Shown: positions 1 to 9,566 of the stretch, in pieces | Position numbering within the stretch: position 1 is the stretch's first letter | Layout of the letters: each line of letters begins with the position of its first letter | Assembly (NCBI RefSeq): GCF_005116475.1 | Contig: NZ_SWBO01000001.1 | Location: 1-64,000, forward strand | DNA length: 64,000 nt | Direction: 5' to 3' | Source: Pedobacter cryotolerans | GTDB lineage: Bacteria; Bacteroidota; Bacteroidia; Sphingobacteriales; Sphingobacteriaceae | The notes under the pieces: model-generated | What the model saw: only the letters and a program-made list of their open reading frames with translations | The model's database searches: none | Told to the model about the DNA's origin: nothing | Program-made: the position numbers and the translations under genes

Positions 1-270
1 ATACTCAGCCACTCCAAGTCTAGAATGATTGCCTTTAAAAAACTGGCTTTATGGTACAACAAGATAGAAGAGGCAGGTTTTAAATCATTTAACACAATAG
101 CAAGGACTATCCAAAATAACTACGAAACGATATTAAATTACTTTGATAATAAATCCACAAACGCATCAGCAGAATCTTTTAATGCTAAAATCAAAGCCTT
201 CAGGTCTCAATTTAGAGGGGTTAGAAACGTAAAATTCTTCCTGTTCAGGCTATCAAAGATATATGGCTAA
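1..270 (+). CDS. Transposase C-terminal fragment, cut by window edge
   Basis: The frame is open from base 1 (ILSHSKSR precedes the first ATG at 25) and stops at 268-270, so this is the 3' end of a gene that starts outside the window. The tail, with NAKIKAFRSQFRGVRN followed by FFLFRLSKIYG, resembles the C-terminus of the ISL3/ISAon1-like DDE transposases common in Bacteroidota, where the AESFNAKIK segment carries the last catalytic Glu. Family assignment is from recall of this tail only. The right end of the insertion sequence probably lies shortly after the stop, but I cannot delimit its inverted repeat without the left end. Confidence 0.65.
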   Translation: MLSHSKSRMIAFKKLALWYNKIEEAGFKSFNTIARTIQNNYETILNYFDNKSTNASAESFNAKIKAFRSQFRGVRNVKFFLFRLSKIYG

Positions 271-479
271 ATCCTCCCCAACTTTTACGCTTGATCCAAG
301 ATTACAGCGGATTTTATATAAAATTTAACTGAATATTTGAAAAGCATTTGAAGTGATTCATAAGCTATAGTACTCCCGCTATCTCTGCTGCTATGAAAAA
401 TAGCATTCGTTCTATCGGGTCTATTTTACTCAAGCTTGTACAGCTATGAGGGGTTTGATTTGCACCGCCCTTTGTTATA

Positions 480-569
480 TAGCCCCGGTTGGAGCGATAT
501 CCTTTTTTTTGATGTCATCCTGAGCTTGTCGAAGGACATCAAAAAAAGATATAGCGTAAAACGGGACTA
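480..569. repeat. Large imperfect palindrome with nested repeat
   Basis: The outer arms (TAGCCCCGGTT at 480 and ACGGGACTA ending at 569) and the inner arms (TTTTTTTGATGTC and GACATCAAAAAAA at about 503-516 and 535-547) pair across a centre containing CCTGAGCTTGTCGAAGG. It would fold into a long hairpin. The centre resembles other dispersed intergenic repeats in this window (10229-10306 and 60086-60163). It codes for nothing convincing and lies between the transposase end and the terminator at 635. Confidence 0.7.
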
Positions 570-634
570 ACTTAAATAGCTCCTCTGTAATTGCGCTTCT
601 AATTTTAAAATAATACGCAATTTTTAAAATAAAA

Positions 635-677
635 AAGCCGCTGATTTGCAGATTTATAATCTGCAAATCAGCGGCTT
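635..677 (-). terminator. Rho-independent terminator of the amidohydrolase pair
   Basis: A perfect 20-bp stem (635-654 with 658-677) with a 3-nt loop. Read on the minus strand it is followed by TTTTTTATTTT. It begins 21 bp after the stop of the minus-strand gene that ends at 698, so it ends that transcript. Confidence 0.9.
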
Positions 678-697
678 AAACTTTGCTAAATTATTGG

Positions 698-2008
698 CTA
701 TTTGATGCCGTATTTATCGCTAAACTTTTTGTCTAATTGTTTGTGTAAGTTATCTAAACTAACCGATCTACCTTGTATAAAAGCTTGTTCTACTTTATTG
801 GTTTTCATATCCAAAGCATCGCCAGCAGAAATAAACAAAGTTGCGTCTTTACCCATTTCTATACTTCCGGTAGTTTTATCTATACCTAAAACTTTTGCCG
901 TGTTTAAAGTAATGGTTTGCAAAGCTTTTTCTTTTCCTAAACCCCAAGCTGCAACTGTACCGGCCATAAAAGGCAAGTTTCTTTGTTGCCAATAACCATC
1001 TATACTAACTACAACATTAACACCTGCATTTGCTAAAATTGAAGCATTTTTGTAAGGCATATTTACATCATCATCAACATTGTTTGGCAAAGCATGAGGT
1101 TGTTTAACTACAACTGAAATATTATTGTCTTTTAAAAAATCTGTTATCAGATATGCTTCATCGCCACCAACAATTACGGGTGTAATTTTATATTTTTTTG
1201 CAAAATTAAAAGCTGCTATAATGTCTTTTTGGCTATTTGCAGTAATAAACAATTTCTGTTTACCATTAAATAGGTTTTGCATTGCTGCTAAACGAGCATT
1301 ACTTGTTGCGGGTTTTTCGCCCTCGGCATAAGCTTGTGCTTGCGAAAAAATCTCCTCTAAATCTGCAATTGCTTTTTGCGTTCTTTCGGCAATAGCATCA
1401 GCAGAAAAACCTGGTCGGCCACCGCCAAAGCCACCTCTAAAACGCGGTGTTGTTGGCCAGCTCATGTGCTGTGCATCGTCAATTTTTAAAGCTGCGTCTT
1501 CCCAGTTCCAAGCATCAAGCTGTACAACAGATGAACTTCCTGAAATTGTTCCGCCCTGCGGCGTAATTTGAGCCATTAAAATACCATTGCTACGTAATGT
1601 TGCTGGTACTTTAGAATCTGTATTATAGGCCACAATAGAACGAATATGTGGGTTCATATTACCAATCTCCGTAAAATCTAAAGTAGCTTTAACCGATTCG
1701 AATTCTGTTAAACCTAGGTTGTTTATAGGTGCAATTATACCTGGATAAACGTGTTTACCATTTGCTGTAATTACTTCAGCATCGGTTAAATTTAGTTTAA
1801 CCACGGTTGCATCACCAACACCTGTAATTTTGCCTTTATCGAATATGATGTAGCCGTTTTCTATAACCTGACCATTGCCCACATGTACTGTTGCACCAAA
1901 AATTACTGTTCTTTTAGTTTGAGGTTTTGCTGGCGAAATATTTGCTTGAGCAAAAGTAGAAACTGTTGCGGCACAAGCAAAAAACAGTGTTAAAATATAT
2001 TTATTCAT
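698..2008 (-). CDS. Exported amidohydrolase-like protein lacking the HxH motif
   Basis: 436 residues with a signal peptide (cleavage after about residue 20, STFAQA). The fold resembles imidazolonepropionase-like amidohydrolases: an N-terminal beta region (GATVHVGNG), GKHVYPGIIAP where the family normally has GLID-HxH, and a C-terminal GxxKALQTITLNTAKVLGI plus GSIEMGKDATLFI, the usual end of the family. The metal-binding HxH is absent (IIAPINNLG), so hydrolase activity is doubtful. It may be a structural partner of the upstream 1010-residue protein, whose stop overlaps this start by 8 bp (translational coupling). Glycine-rich loop FRGGFGGGRPG near residue 195. Family call is solid; catalytic inactivity is inference. 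Confidence 0.8.
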   Translation of the reverse strand: MNKYILTLFFACAATVSTFAQANISPAKPQTKRTVIFGATVHVGNGQVIENGYIIFDKGKITGVGDATVVKLNLTDAEVITANGKHVYPGIIAPINNLGLTEFESVKATLDFTEIGNMNPHIRSIVAYNTDSKVPATLRSNGILMAQITPQGGTISGSSSVVQLDAWNWEDAALKIDDAQHMSWPTTPRFRGGFGGGRPGFSADAIAERTQKAIADLEEIFSQAQAYAEGEKPATSNARLAAMQNLFNGKQKLFITANSQKDIIAAFNFAKKYKITPVIVGGDEAYLITDFLKDNNISVVVKQPHALPNNVDDDVNMPYKNASILANAGVNVVVSIDGYWQQRNLPFMAGTVAAWGLGKEKALQTITLNTAKVLGIDKTTGSIEMGKDATLFISAGDALDMKTNKVEQAFIQGRSVSLDNLHKQLDKKFSDKYGIK

Positions 2009-5000
2009 GAGAATGTCCTCCTTCTACTGCTTCATAAGCATCCATTGTATATTCACTTAAAGTTTCGCAGTTGTATAATGTAGTTGCAACTCCAACTGGG
2101 CGTTGTGTTCTGCCTCCTTTGTTTTTACTGTCTAACATTTTTTGAATTAATCTAGCTTTTTCAGTTTGTTGTGCTTTTTGAACTTGAGCATCTTTTTCCA
2201 AATCCCAATAAGCAATACCGTCTACAAAAGTTTTTTCTGCTTTTGCATAAATTGATAATGGATGTTCTGACCAAACCACCACATCTGCATCTTTACCAGC
2301 TTTTATACTGCCAACTTTGTTGTCAATATGCAGCATTTTTGCAGGATTTAAGGTTACAAATTTTAAGGCATCCTCTTCAGAAACGCCACCATATAAAACA
2401 GATTTACCAGCTTCTTGGTTTAAGCGACGAGCCATTTCAGCATCATCAGAGTTAAAAGCTGTAGTAATACCTACGTTGTGCATAATTTTACCGTTGTACG
2501 GGATTGCTTCTTGCACTTCCATTTTGTAAGCCCACCAATCAGAAAAGGTTGATGCAGCAATGCCATGTGCTTTCATTTTATCAGCTACTTTATACCCTTC
2601 TAAAATATGCGTAAAGGTGTTAATTTTAAAACCTAAGCTATCTGCAACATGAATTAACATGTTAATTTCACTTTGTACGTAAGAGTGACAAGTAATGAAA
2701 CGTTTGTTGTTTAAAATCTCAACCAAAGCATCTAATTCTAAATCCCTACGCACATTGTTGCCTTTTACAGTTAATGCTTTTTGGTATTCTTTGGCACGAG
2801 TAAAACCATCCACAAAACTTTGCTCAACACCCATACGTGTTACTGGAAAACGAGCACCAGAGCCAAAATTACTTTGTTTCACGTTTTCGCCAAGGGCGAA
2901 TTTGATGAAACCATCTGCACCTGCAAATTTCAATTCTTCGGGTAATTTACCCCAACGCAATTTAATCAGTTGCGATTGCCCACCAATTGGATTAGCTGAA
3001 CCATGTAGAATTTGAGATGTGGTAACCCCACCAGCCAATTGGCGATAAATATTTACATCTTCTGAGTTGATGATATCCGCAATGCGAACTTCTGCAGACG
3101 AAGATTGAGCACCTTCATTAATGCCTCCTGTACCTGCAATGTGCGAATGTTCATCAATTAAACCTGCGGTAATGTGTTTGCCTGTTGCATCAATTACTTT
3201 TGCCGAGCCAGCAGATAAATTAGTGCCAACTGCTTTAATTTTTCCACCTTCTAAAAGTACATCAGCATTTTTAAGGATACCTTCTTTTTCGTTAGTCCAA
3301 ACGGTTGCATTTTTTAACAACACAGTTTCAACACTTGGTTGTATGGCGTTACCAAAAGCAACCATAGGATAGATTAAAGTACCATTGGCAATTACAGGCT
3401 TAGGTTCTTCACGCTTCGGCGTCTCTTTGTTAGCTTCTTTATACGTGGCTGTCCATTTACCTGTTGTACCTTCGGTTAAAGCAAATTCGCCTTTAAATGC
3501 AATTGGGCTTGCCGAAGTTAAATATCCGCTTAAGCGAACATCACCTTTAGGGTTTTTCTTTAAATTAAAGTTGATGCTTACCCAATCGCCATTGCGCACA
3601 AAAGTTGCAGTAGTTTTAACACTATCAACACCAGTTCTTTCAATAGCTGCTGCAGTACCAGCACCAGTACCAGTAATTTTTAAGGTTAAAGCACCAATTC
3701 CATCAACATTTAAATTGTAAACGCCACGTAAATCGGTTACATCCATTTTGCTAACTACAAAACGTTTTCCTTGTACCCAGTTTTCGTGAATAATGTTTCC
3801 TGTTTTAAATAAATTATCTGAGGTGATTAAAAAATTAGCGAATTTACCTTTTTCTAACGAGCCAACTTTATCGCTAATGCCTAACATTTTTGCAGGCACA
3901 TCTGTAACAGAAAGTAAAGCTTGTTTTTCAGTTAAGCCATTTTCTATCGCAGTGCGGATGTTGGTCCAAAATTCTCTAGGGTTGTCTAAGCTAAAAGTAG
4001 TTAATGCGAAGTTAACACCAGCTTTTTCTAAAACAGATGGGTTAGTTGGCGCCAACTCCCAAGCTTTCATTTGTCCTAAACTAATGCTTCTAGCTTCTGC
4101 CGGATCTTCAACATCAAAAGCTTTGGGAAAGTTAATTGGTATAATTAAACTTGCGCCAGTTGCCTTTACAGCATCAATTCGTTGGTATTCATCGCCATTA
4201 GATTTGATGATATATTCTTTACCAAACTCTTTTGCAATTTTAACCGCACGAAGTATATTTTGCCAGCCATCGGCCTCAAAAAGTTGAGGTAAAGCTTGTT
4301 GTTTATTAAAATCTTCTAACGAAATATTGTATTCTTCTTTTTGGTTTTTATACCAATTTGCATCTAAATAAGTTTGGCGTAACAACGCGATTGAACCCAT
4401 TAAAGATGTTGGATAGTCATTTGAAGATGTTCCTTTACTAAACGAATAATTTGCTGCAGTTTGGTCTTTAAGTAAAACGAGGTTTTCGCTTGCATCGTTT
4501 AAAGTTACCGCAGCAGATGTGCCACGAGCAATACCATCACGGTTAACTACATTTACACTTCCGAAACCTGCTTTACGCATATCATCTGCTTTTTTGGCAT
4601 CGATAGCAAAAATAGTTCTTACTTCAGTTTCTGGTCTAATGGCTTCGTTCCAATTGTAAGCACCTTTTTTTGTTGAGGTAAAAATAGATTGGCGTCCGCC
4701 ACCAAAACCACCTCCTGCAGCACGTGGCGCTTCTGCTATACCATAAGAGGTAAAGGCATCAATTAACGAAGGATAAATATATTTTCCTTTTAAATCAATT
4801 ACTACATAACCTTTCGGGATGGAAGTTCCTGTGCCTACAGATTGAATAATTTTGTCTTTAATTAGCAAAACACCGTTGCTAATGGTTTGGTTGGCGTTAA
4901 CTACAATAGTTGCATTAGTAAAAGCATACTGCCCAGATCTTACATCGTAAGAACCGTTAACAGGATAAGTTTGCTGAGCAAACAAAAATGTAGTAGAAAA

Positions 5001-5033
5001 CACCAACGTTAACGCTAGTAGAATTTTCTTCAT
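2001..5033 (-). CDS. Exported two-domain amidohydrolase (imidazolonepropionase-like)
   Basis: 1010 residues with a signal peptide (LALTLVFSTTFLFAQ). Two amidohydrolase-like halves are visible. The N-terminal half (about 30-430) has the family's end signature GSLEKGKFANFLI but no HxH at its GKYIYPSLIDAF position. A linker domain (about 430-560) follows. The C-terminal half (about 570-1000) is intact: GLIDEHSHIAG near residue 630 gives HxH, CHSYVQ and FTHILEG supply further His ligands, and FNSDDAE near residue 862 gives the catalytic Asp. It probably hydrolyses a cyclic amide or peptide-like substrate in the periplasm; the substrate is unknown. First gene of a two-gene unit with the overlapping downstream gene. 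Confidence 0.85.
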   Translation of the reverse strand: MKKILLALTLVFSTTFLFAQQTYPVNGSYDVRSGQYAFTNATIVVNANQTISNGVLLIKDKIIQSVGTGTSIPKGYVVIDLKGKYIYPSLIDAFTSYGIAEAPRAAGGGFGGGRQSIFTSTKKGAYNWNEAIRPETEVRTIFAIDAKKADDMRKAGFGSVNVVNRDGIARGTSAAVTLNDASENLVLLKDQTAANYSFSKGTSSNDYPTSLMGSIALLRQTYLDANWYKNQKEEYNISLEDFNKQQALPQLFEADGWQNILRAVKIAKEFGKEYIIKSNGDEYQRIDAVKATGASLIIPINFPKAFDVEDPAEARSISLGQMKAWELAPTNPSVLEKAGVNFALTTFSLDNPREFWTNIRTAIENGLTEKQALLSVTDVPAKMLGISDKVGSLEKGKFANFLITSDNLFKTGNIIHENWVQGKRFVVSKMDVTDLRGVYNLNVDGIGALTLKITGTGAGTAAAIERTGVDSVKTTATFVRNGDWVSINFNLKKNPKGDVRLSGYLTSASPIAFKGEFALTEGTTGKWTATYKEANKETPKREEPKPVIANGTLIYPMVAFGNAIQPSVETVLLKNATVWTNEKEGILKNADVLLEGGKIKAVGTNLSAGSAKVIDATGKHITAGLIDEHSHIAGTGGINEGAQSSSAEVRIADIINSEDVNIYRQLAGGVTTSQILHGSANPIGGQSQLIKLRWGKLPEELKFAGADGFIKFALGENVKQSNFGSGARFPVTRMGVEQSFVDGFTRAKEYQKALTVKGNNVRRDLELDALVEILNNKRFITCHSYVQSEINMLIHVADSLGFKINTFTHILEGYKVADKMKAHGIAASTFSDWWAYKMEVQEAIPYNGKIMHNVGITTAFNSDDAEMARRLNQEAGKSVLYGGVSEEDALKFVTLNPAKMLHIDNKVGSIKAGKDADVVVWSEHPLSIYAKAEKTFVDGIAYWDLEKDAQVQKAQQTEKARLIQKMLDSKNKGGRTQRPVGVATTLYNCETLSEYTMDAYEAVEGGHSHE

Positions 5034-5274
5034 AATGTTTAGGGTTGTTTTATTCCCTAAATCTATTGATAAATACAGATTTAAATAAATTCTATCTTAG
5101 ATATTACAAAATTGAGCAGCTACAGCATTCAATTGGCTAAGGATACAAGCAATAGAACAAGATAACACCAACCACAAGAATAAAGCTAGTGCCTGCAAAA
5201 ATATGCTGAAAGGTCGTCATACCCAGGGGTAATTTATTTTATAAAAATCAATATAAATGACGCTAATTTTAGCT

Positions 5275-5359
5275 CGTTTTGCCATCCAGAGTGCAGCAAA
5301 GGATCTCTATGATAGTATTTATTATTTGAGATTCCTCCGAAGTCGGAATGACAAAACTA
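5275..5359. repeat. Dispersed intergenic palindromic repeat, copy 1
   Basis: CGTTTTGCCATCCAGAG at one end and CGGAATGACAAAACTAG at the other form the arms, with GGATCTCTATG and GAGATTCCTCCG inside. Same architecture as the elements at 10229, 18812, 41915, 60086 and 61989. Confidence 0.7.
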
Positions 5360-5862
5360 GGAGTTTATAATTTTTATAAAATTTTGATTTATAAACACTT
5401 AACAAATAACGTCAATGGTAGCTCGACTGGGCATCGTAATGCATCTTTATATTTTAATTAACTTTCTGGTTGGTGTTATCACCATAACTGTTCGGAACAA
5501 ATTTTTTAATGATTATTTATCATATAGAGATTTAGAAAAATTGATAAAAACACGGACTACGAGTGCAATTAATATTTATTAGAAGTTATTTTTAGACCTC
5601 AGAGAGGTCTTATATCTATAGCTAATGTGCAATTATGGTGTGCGACCCCAGCTGGGGTCGAATGTATGCCTTGCAATTGCTATACAGATGTTATCCCGCT
5701 GGGATAATTTAACCCTTCGTTTAATTTTCTAACCATAAATAGACAATGAAAACATAGGCTAGCGCATCATTTCCTATATTAACTATGTGCCTATGTGTTT
5801 AATTTTTAATCTCCCGAACACTAATGGTGTTATCACCAACCACAAGACTAAAAGAAAGTAAA

Positions 5863-5975
5863 CTCCTGCAAAAAGAAATCTTACGCCTGCAAAAAGAAAT
5901 CTTGCACCCGCCAAAAGAATTCTTGTGCCTGCCAAAAGAAATCTTGCACCTGCCAAAAGAAACCTTGCGCCTGCA
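5863..5975 (+). repeat. 21-bp tandem repeat, about 5.4 copies
   Basis: Units begin at 5863, 5884, 5905, 5926 and 5947, with a partial sixth at 5968. The consensus is close to CGCCTGCCAAAAGAAATCTTG. Because the period is 21, one plus-strand frame (5824-6018) reads as a 7-residue repeat (KEILxLP). It has no promoter, family match or operon context, so I treat it as a minisatellite and not a gene. Confidence 0.85.
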
Positions 5976-6115
5976 ATTAATTATTCTTCTTCAACATGAC
6001 AAGCCGAGGCAAGATTGACATCCTATAGCGGTAATTTCGTTGAGTAGAAATCAAACTCAGGCTAAAAACAACATTAAACAAACAATATATTGATGTGAAA
6101 CAAGGTTTTAAAACT

Positions 6116-6151
6116 AAAAAAGCTAATCATTTTGCAATGAATAGCTTTTTT
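6116..6151. terminator. Bidirectional terminator after the TonB/Oar receptor
   Basis: Stem AAAAAAGCTAATCATT / AATGAATAGCTTTTTT with one mismatch and a 4-nt loop. It starts 16 bp beyond the stop of the minus-strand receptor at 6167 and has T-runs on both strands. Confidence 0.85.
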
Positions 6152-6166
6152 GTGTAGGTTATGTTA

Positions 6167-9100
6167 TTAAAATCCGTAACGCAATCCTAATTGTATTTGC
6201 CATGGATTACCAGATGGATTTACAACACCAGTATTATTGATACGGTAATTGAATTGTCTGTTTACAGTATCATAATTTGGTATTACTAACGCAGGATTTG
6301 CATTAGGTACACCCAAACCATAAAGTGCTTGTGTACCTAAGGTTTCGGTTACACCCCATTTTTTGCTTAACAAATTAGCGAAGTTGAAGAAATCTGCAGA
6401 AACTTCAACATTGTGTCTTTTATCTAAATTAATTTTTTTGCTTATTCTTAAATCAACCTGACCAAAGAAATTATTGATACCACCATTACGCTCTGCAATA
6501 GCCCCTTCGTATTTTAAAATATAATCTTTAAGGCTTTGGCTTGCTAATGGATTGTCTAACAAAGCTTGTAAACCATTTCTAACTCTATCCGGAACGTTGG
6601 TATTACTTCTATCGAAAACATAAGCCAAATCATTGGTGGTTACAAAATCGCCGTTATTGTTAGCTCCCGATAGCAAACTATATCTTGTACCGCCAATACC
6701 TGAGTATTTAAAGCCTACTTTTACGCCATAAAATGTTGGTAAAGTACCATAAATAACTACTTTATGACGGAACTGACCATTCGAATAACTGATATTGCTT
6801 AAATCTCTTGGATCATCAACCACTGGTAAAGAAAGCGTAGCAGAGTTGGCTACGTTACCGTTAAATGAAGTGTTATCTTTAGAGTCATTCCAGGTATAAC
6901 TTGCAGAAATTTCTCCATCTTTAAAATATTGCCAAGTTCCATCAACCACTACTGCAAATTGGTTTACTTTACCTTTACTATTCAATTCTAAAACACGACC
7001 AAAAGCATTCGTTAAACGACCTGTTTTCCAATCAGAAACACCATTTGATCCAACAGCAGGTACAAATACCCCTCTATTATCTTCATTTGCTAAAGTAAAG
7101 AAAGGATTTGCAACCATATTTCTATCAACATACATATAGTTATTACGAGCTAAAGTTGCATAACCAGTAATACCTACACGAAGTTTTTGGTTAATTAATT
7201 TACTGTAAGATAAGTTAGCTTTGTAAACTACCGGAAGTTTAGCATCTTCGGCATAAGTATTAATTGTTGGCACTTGGAATGCAGCCAATGTTGGCGAGCT
7301 CACTGTCCCATCTCTATAACCTGCAAAGTTTGGTGTTGGCACATCTGCCCCAAAAACATCAACTGTGGCAAAGTGCTTACCATCAAAACTTAAGTTGTTA
7401 ATGGTAACATAATTATTTACATCAGACCCGAAAATACCCGCACCAAAACGTAAATAATCAGTATTCTTCTCATTAATATTCCAATCAAATTGAATGCGTG
7501 GTTGTAATACCAATTGTTTTAATTCATGATCCGTTCTTACACCAATTGCATTAAATAGCTCTTGGTTTAAAGGCGATTTTGGATAACTGCTATAATCTAA
7601 ACGTAAACCTCCAGTAAAATCTAATCCAATACCCAATTTAGTTTGCATTTGTCCGTAAACTGCTGCATTCCAAATACCTGCATTAACAGTCGGATCTGCC
7701 AATAATGGCACTTCACGATAAAAACGGTTAGGAATTAAATTATTAAAGTTTTGCAAAGAAGTTTGTGCAGTAGCACCAGTTCCGCTATTGGTAAATTCAA
7801 AACGGCCATTTACTTCACTTCCATATAATGATTTAGCATCTGTATACATTACATCAGCACCGAATGTATATTTTACTTTATCTGTGTTGTAGTAAAAATT
7901 ATCAACTAACTGGAAAACATTATTGGTAAAGCCTTCTTGCGCAAAGCGATGCCCACCAATTTGAATAGCAGTAGTTCTATTGGCACCACCAATAGTTGAA
8001 CCAATGTTTCCAACAACCGCTCTAGGAATATCAAAATTCAATTGATCACCTTGTGTACTCGCTTGATAAGTATATAAATGCTGAACTTTTAGCTCATTGG
8101 TAATTTTGCTGTTTACCGTAGTACGTAAGGTTGCTAACAAACTATTATCAACGTTTTTATCATCACCATAACTCTCTAAAAAATTAATCGCAGTGTTATC
8201 TCCCAAACCTAACGGATTTCTATCATTGGTATAGTTATCACGAATAGTTAATAAGTTTCTATCGTTAATTTGATAATCTAAACGAGCAAATGCTGCATCA
8301 GAACCACGCTTTTTATTAAATGAACCGTACTGTGGCGTACTGGCAACGCCGTATTTTGATTGCGCAATAGCTGCAAAGCTTTCTAAAGTTGCGTTGGTAA
8401 TGTTAAATCTTGCTTCATCAGCAGCAGAATTGATATCTGCAATAATCAATGGGCGAGCATCTCTTTGATGATCCCAACCTACAAAATAATGTAGTTTATC
8501 TTTAATAATCGGGCCTCCTAAAGTAAAACCGTATTGGCTAGTAGAAAAATCGTTAACGCGTTTGTTGCCTCTAATGTCATTCGGACTAGATAACCAATCT
8601 GCACGAGTGTAACCAAAAGCGCTACCAGTAATTTGGTTGGTACCAGCTTTAGTTACCGCACTAATTGTACCACCACCAGCTCTGCCTAAAGTTACATCGT
8701 ATTGGTTGGTGACTACTTTAAATTCACGCACAGTTTCAATAGAGATTGAATATGGCGCACCACTTCTACTTGTTGTAGATCCGGCAGAAGTAGGGTTCTT
8801 TGCCGTCATCCCATCAATTGTAAAGTTTGTTGATGAACCTAGTTGACCAGAAATTCCTCCGCCGTTGCTTAATGGCGATAAATCTGTTAAACTAGAAAAA
8901 TTACGACCGTTAATTGGCAATTGATTCATCGTTTTTGATGAAACTTCTGTAGAAGCACCAAACTGTTGAGATTTGTTTTTCAATCCATTACCATTAATTT
9001 CTACAGCTAATAAGGTTTGAGAACCTTCAGTCATTTTAATGTTTACTTTGGCTAAATCGCCTAAGTTTAGGTTGTAGCCAGAACGAGTTTGCTCGCCAAA

Positions 9101-9361
9101 ACCAATATATGCTGCTTTTACTGTGTAAGGCCCACCTAATGGAAGTTCTTTAAAAGTATATGCGCCTTGATTATTTGTTCCGGTTTTAGTGGTAAAACCA
9201 GTAGATTCATTTCGAACCGTAATGGCAACACCCGGAATAGGTTTGTTCTGCTCATCGGTTACTACACCAGAAATTGATGCTTGTGTAGTTTGCGCAAATA
9301 AATTAGTATTGCTTACAAACAACAAAATGAAAAAAGAAAAATAGAGTAATCGTTTAATCAT
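6167..9361 (-). CDS. TonB-dependent receptor of the Oar/carboxypeptidase-regulatory type
   Basis: 1064 residues. Signal peptide (FFILLFVSNTNLFAQ), then a carboxypeptidase-regulatory-like beta domain (about 25-115: SGVVTDEQNKPIPGV, GAYTFKELPLGG, YIGF), then a plug domain (about 130-240: LPINGRNFSSLTDLSPLS, FTIDGM), then a large beta-barrel ending in the aromatic C-terminus QLGLRYGF. Oar-like proteins take up large molecules or act in surface structure. No SusD partner or transport operon adjoins it, so the substrate is unknown. Monocistronic, with a terminator directly downstream. Length fits the family. Confidence 0.9.
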   Translation of the reverse strand: MIKRLLYFSFFILLFVSNTNLFAQTTQASISGVVTDEQNKPIPGVAITVRNESTGFTTKTGTNNQGAYTFKELPLGGPYTVKAAYIGFGEQTRSGYNLNLGDLAKVNIKMTEGSQTLLAVEINGNGLKNKSQQFGASTEVSSKTMNQLPINGRNFSSLTDLSPLSNGGGISGQLGSSTNFTIDGMTAKNPTSAGSTTSRSGAPYSISIETVREFKVVTNQYDVTLGRAGGGTISAVTKAGTNQITGSAFGYTRADWLSSPNDIRGNKRVNDFSTSQYGFTLGGPIIKDKLHYFVGWDHQRDARPLIIADINSAADEARFNITNATLESFAAIAQSKYGVASTPQYGSFNKKRGSDAAFARLDYQINDRNLLTIRDNYTNDRNPLGLGDNTAINFLESYGDDKNVDNSLLATLRTTVNSKITNELKVQHLYTYQASTQGDQLNFDIPRAVVGNIGSTIGGANRTTAIQIGGHRFAQEGFTNNVFQLVDNFYYNTDKVKYTFGADVMYTDAKSLYGSEVNGRFEFTNSGTGATAQTSLQNFNNLIPNRFYREVPLLADPTVNAGIWNAAVYGQMQTKLGIGLDFTGGLRLDYSSYPKSPLNQELFNAIGVRTDHELKQLVLQPRIQFDWNINEKNTDYLRFGAGIFGSDVNNYVTINNLSFDGKHFATVDVFGADVPTPNFAGYRDGTVSSPTLAAFQVPTINTYAEDAKLPVVYKANLSYSKLINQKLRVGITGYATLARNNYMYVDRNMVANPFFTLANEDNRGVFVPAVGSNGVSDWKTGRLTNAFGRVLELNSKGKVNQFAVVVDGTWQYFKDGEISASYTWNDSKDNTSFNGNVANSATLSLPVVDDPRDLSNISYSNGQFRHKVVIYGTLPTFYGVKVGFKYSGIGGTRYSLLSGANNNGDFVTTNDLAYVFDRSNTNVPDRVRNGLQALLDNPLASQSLKDYILKYEGAIAERNGGINNFFGQVDLRISKKINLDKRHNVEVSADFFNFANLLSKKWGVTETLGTQALYGLGVPNANPALVIPNYDTVNRQFNYRINNTGVVNPSGNPWQIQLGLRYGF

Positions 9362-9539
9362 GATATGGGATATTTTGTTTGTCGCAAAAGTCCTTTCTAA
9401 AAATGAAGTTGATTACATTTTTTAGTTATCAAATTGTAAAGCGAATCATTGGTTTTGTACTTTAAACTAAGGTTATGTTAAGAAAGAATATAAATTATGT
9501 TAAGGATTTTTTAGCTCTCCTTTAAATCTAATTATTTGC

Positions 9540-9547
9540 TATTTTTG
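9540..9547 (+). promoter_or_regulatory. Candidate -7 box (TATTTTTG)
   Basis: Exact match to the Bacteroidota TAnnTTTG element, 19 bp before the start of the membrane-protein gene at 9567. I see no clear -33 TTG partner. Confidence 0.45.
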
Positions 9548-9566
9548 AAATAAAAAATTAAAGAAT

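Larger units (their letters stand above)
5034..6166. other. 1.1-kb gene-poor spacer with repeat debris
   Basis: No credible gene. Contents: a dispersed palindrome (5275-5359); a perfect palindrome CGACCCCAGCTGGGGTCG (5644-5661); related segments reading ACCAACCACAAG then CCTGCAAAAA at about 5167-5207 and 5834-5880; an inverted match (GGTTGGTGTTATCACC) at about 5468; and a 21-bp tandem array (5863-5975). It looks like decayed mobile or repeat DNA between two long minus-strand transcripts. Confidence 0.6.

Noticed and set aside
475..666. 63-residue minus-strand frame
   Set aside because: It runs through the nested palindrome and the terminator stem; low-quality protein with no support.
5863..5975. 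CRISPR array
   Set aside because: Repeats are directly abutting with no spacers, and no cas genes are present.
5824..6018. Open frame encoding KEILxLP heptads
   Set aside because: The frame exists because the tandem unit is 21 bp; flanking sequence is non-coding debris, there is no promoter, and no family is recognised.
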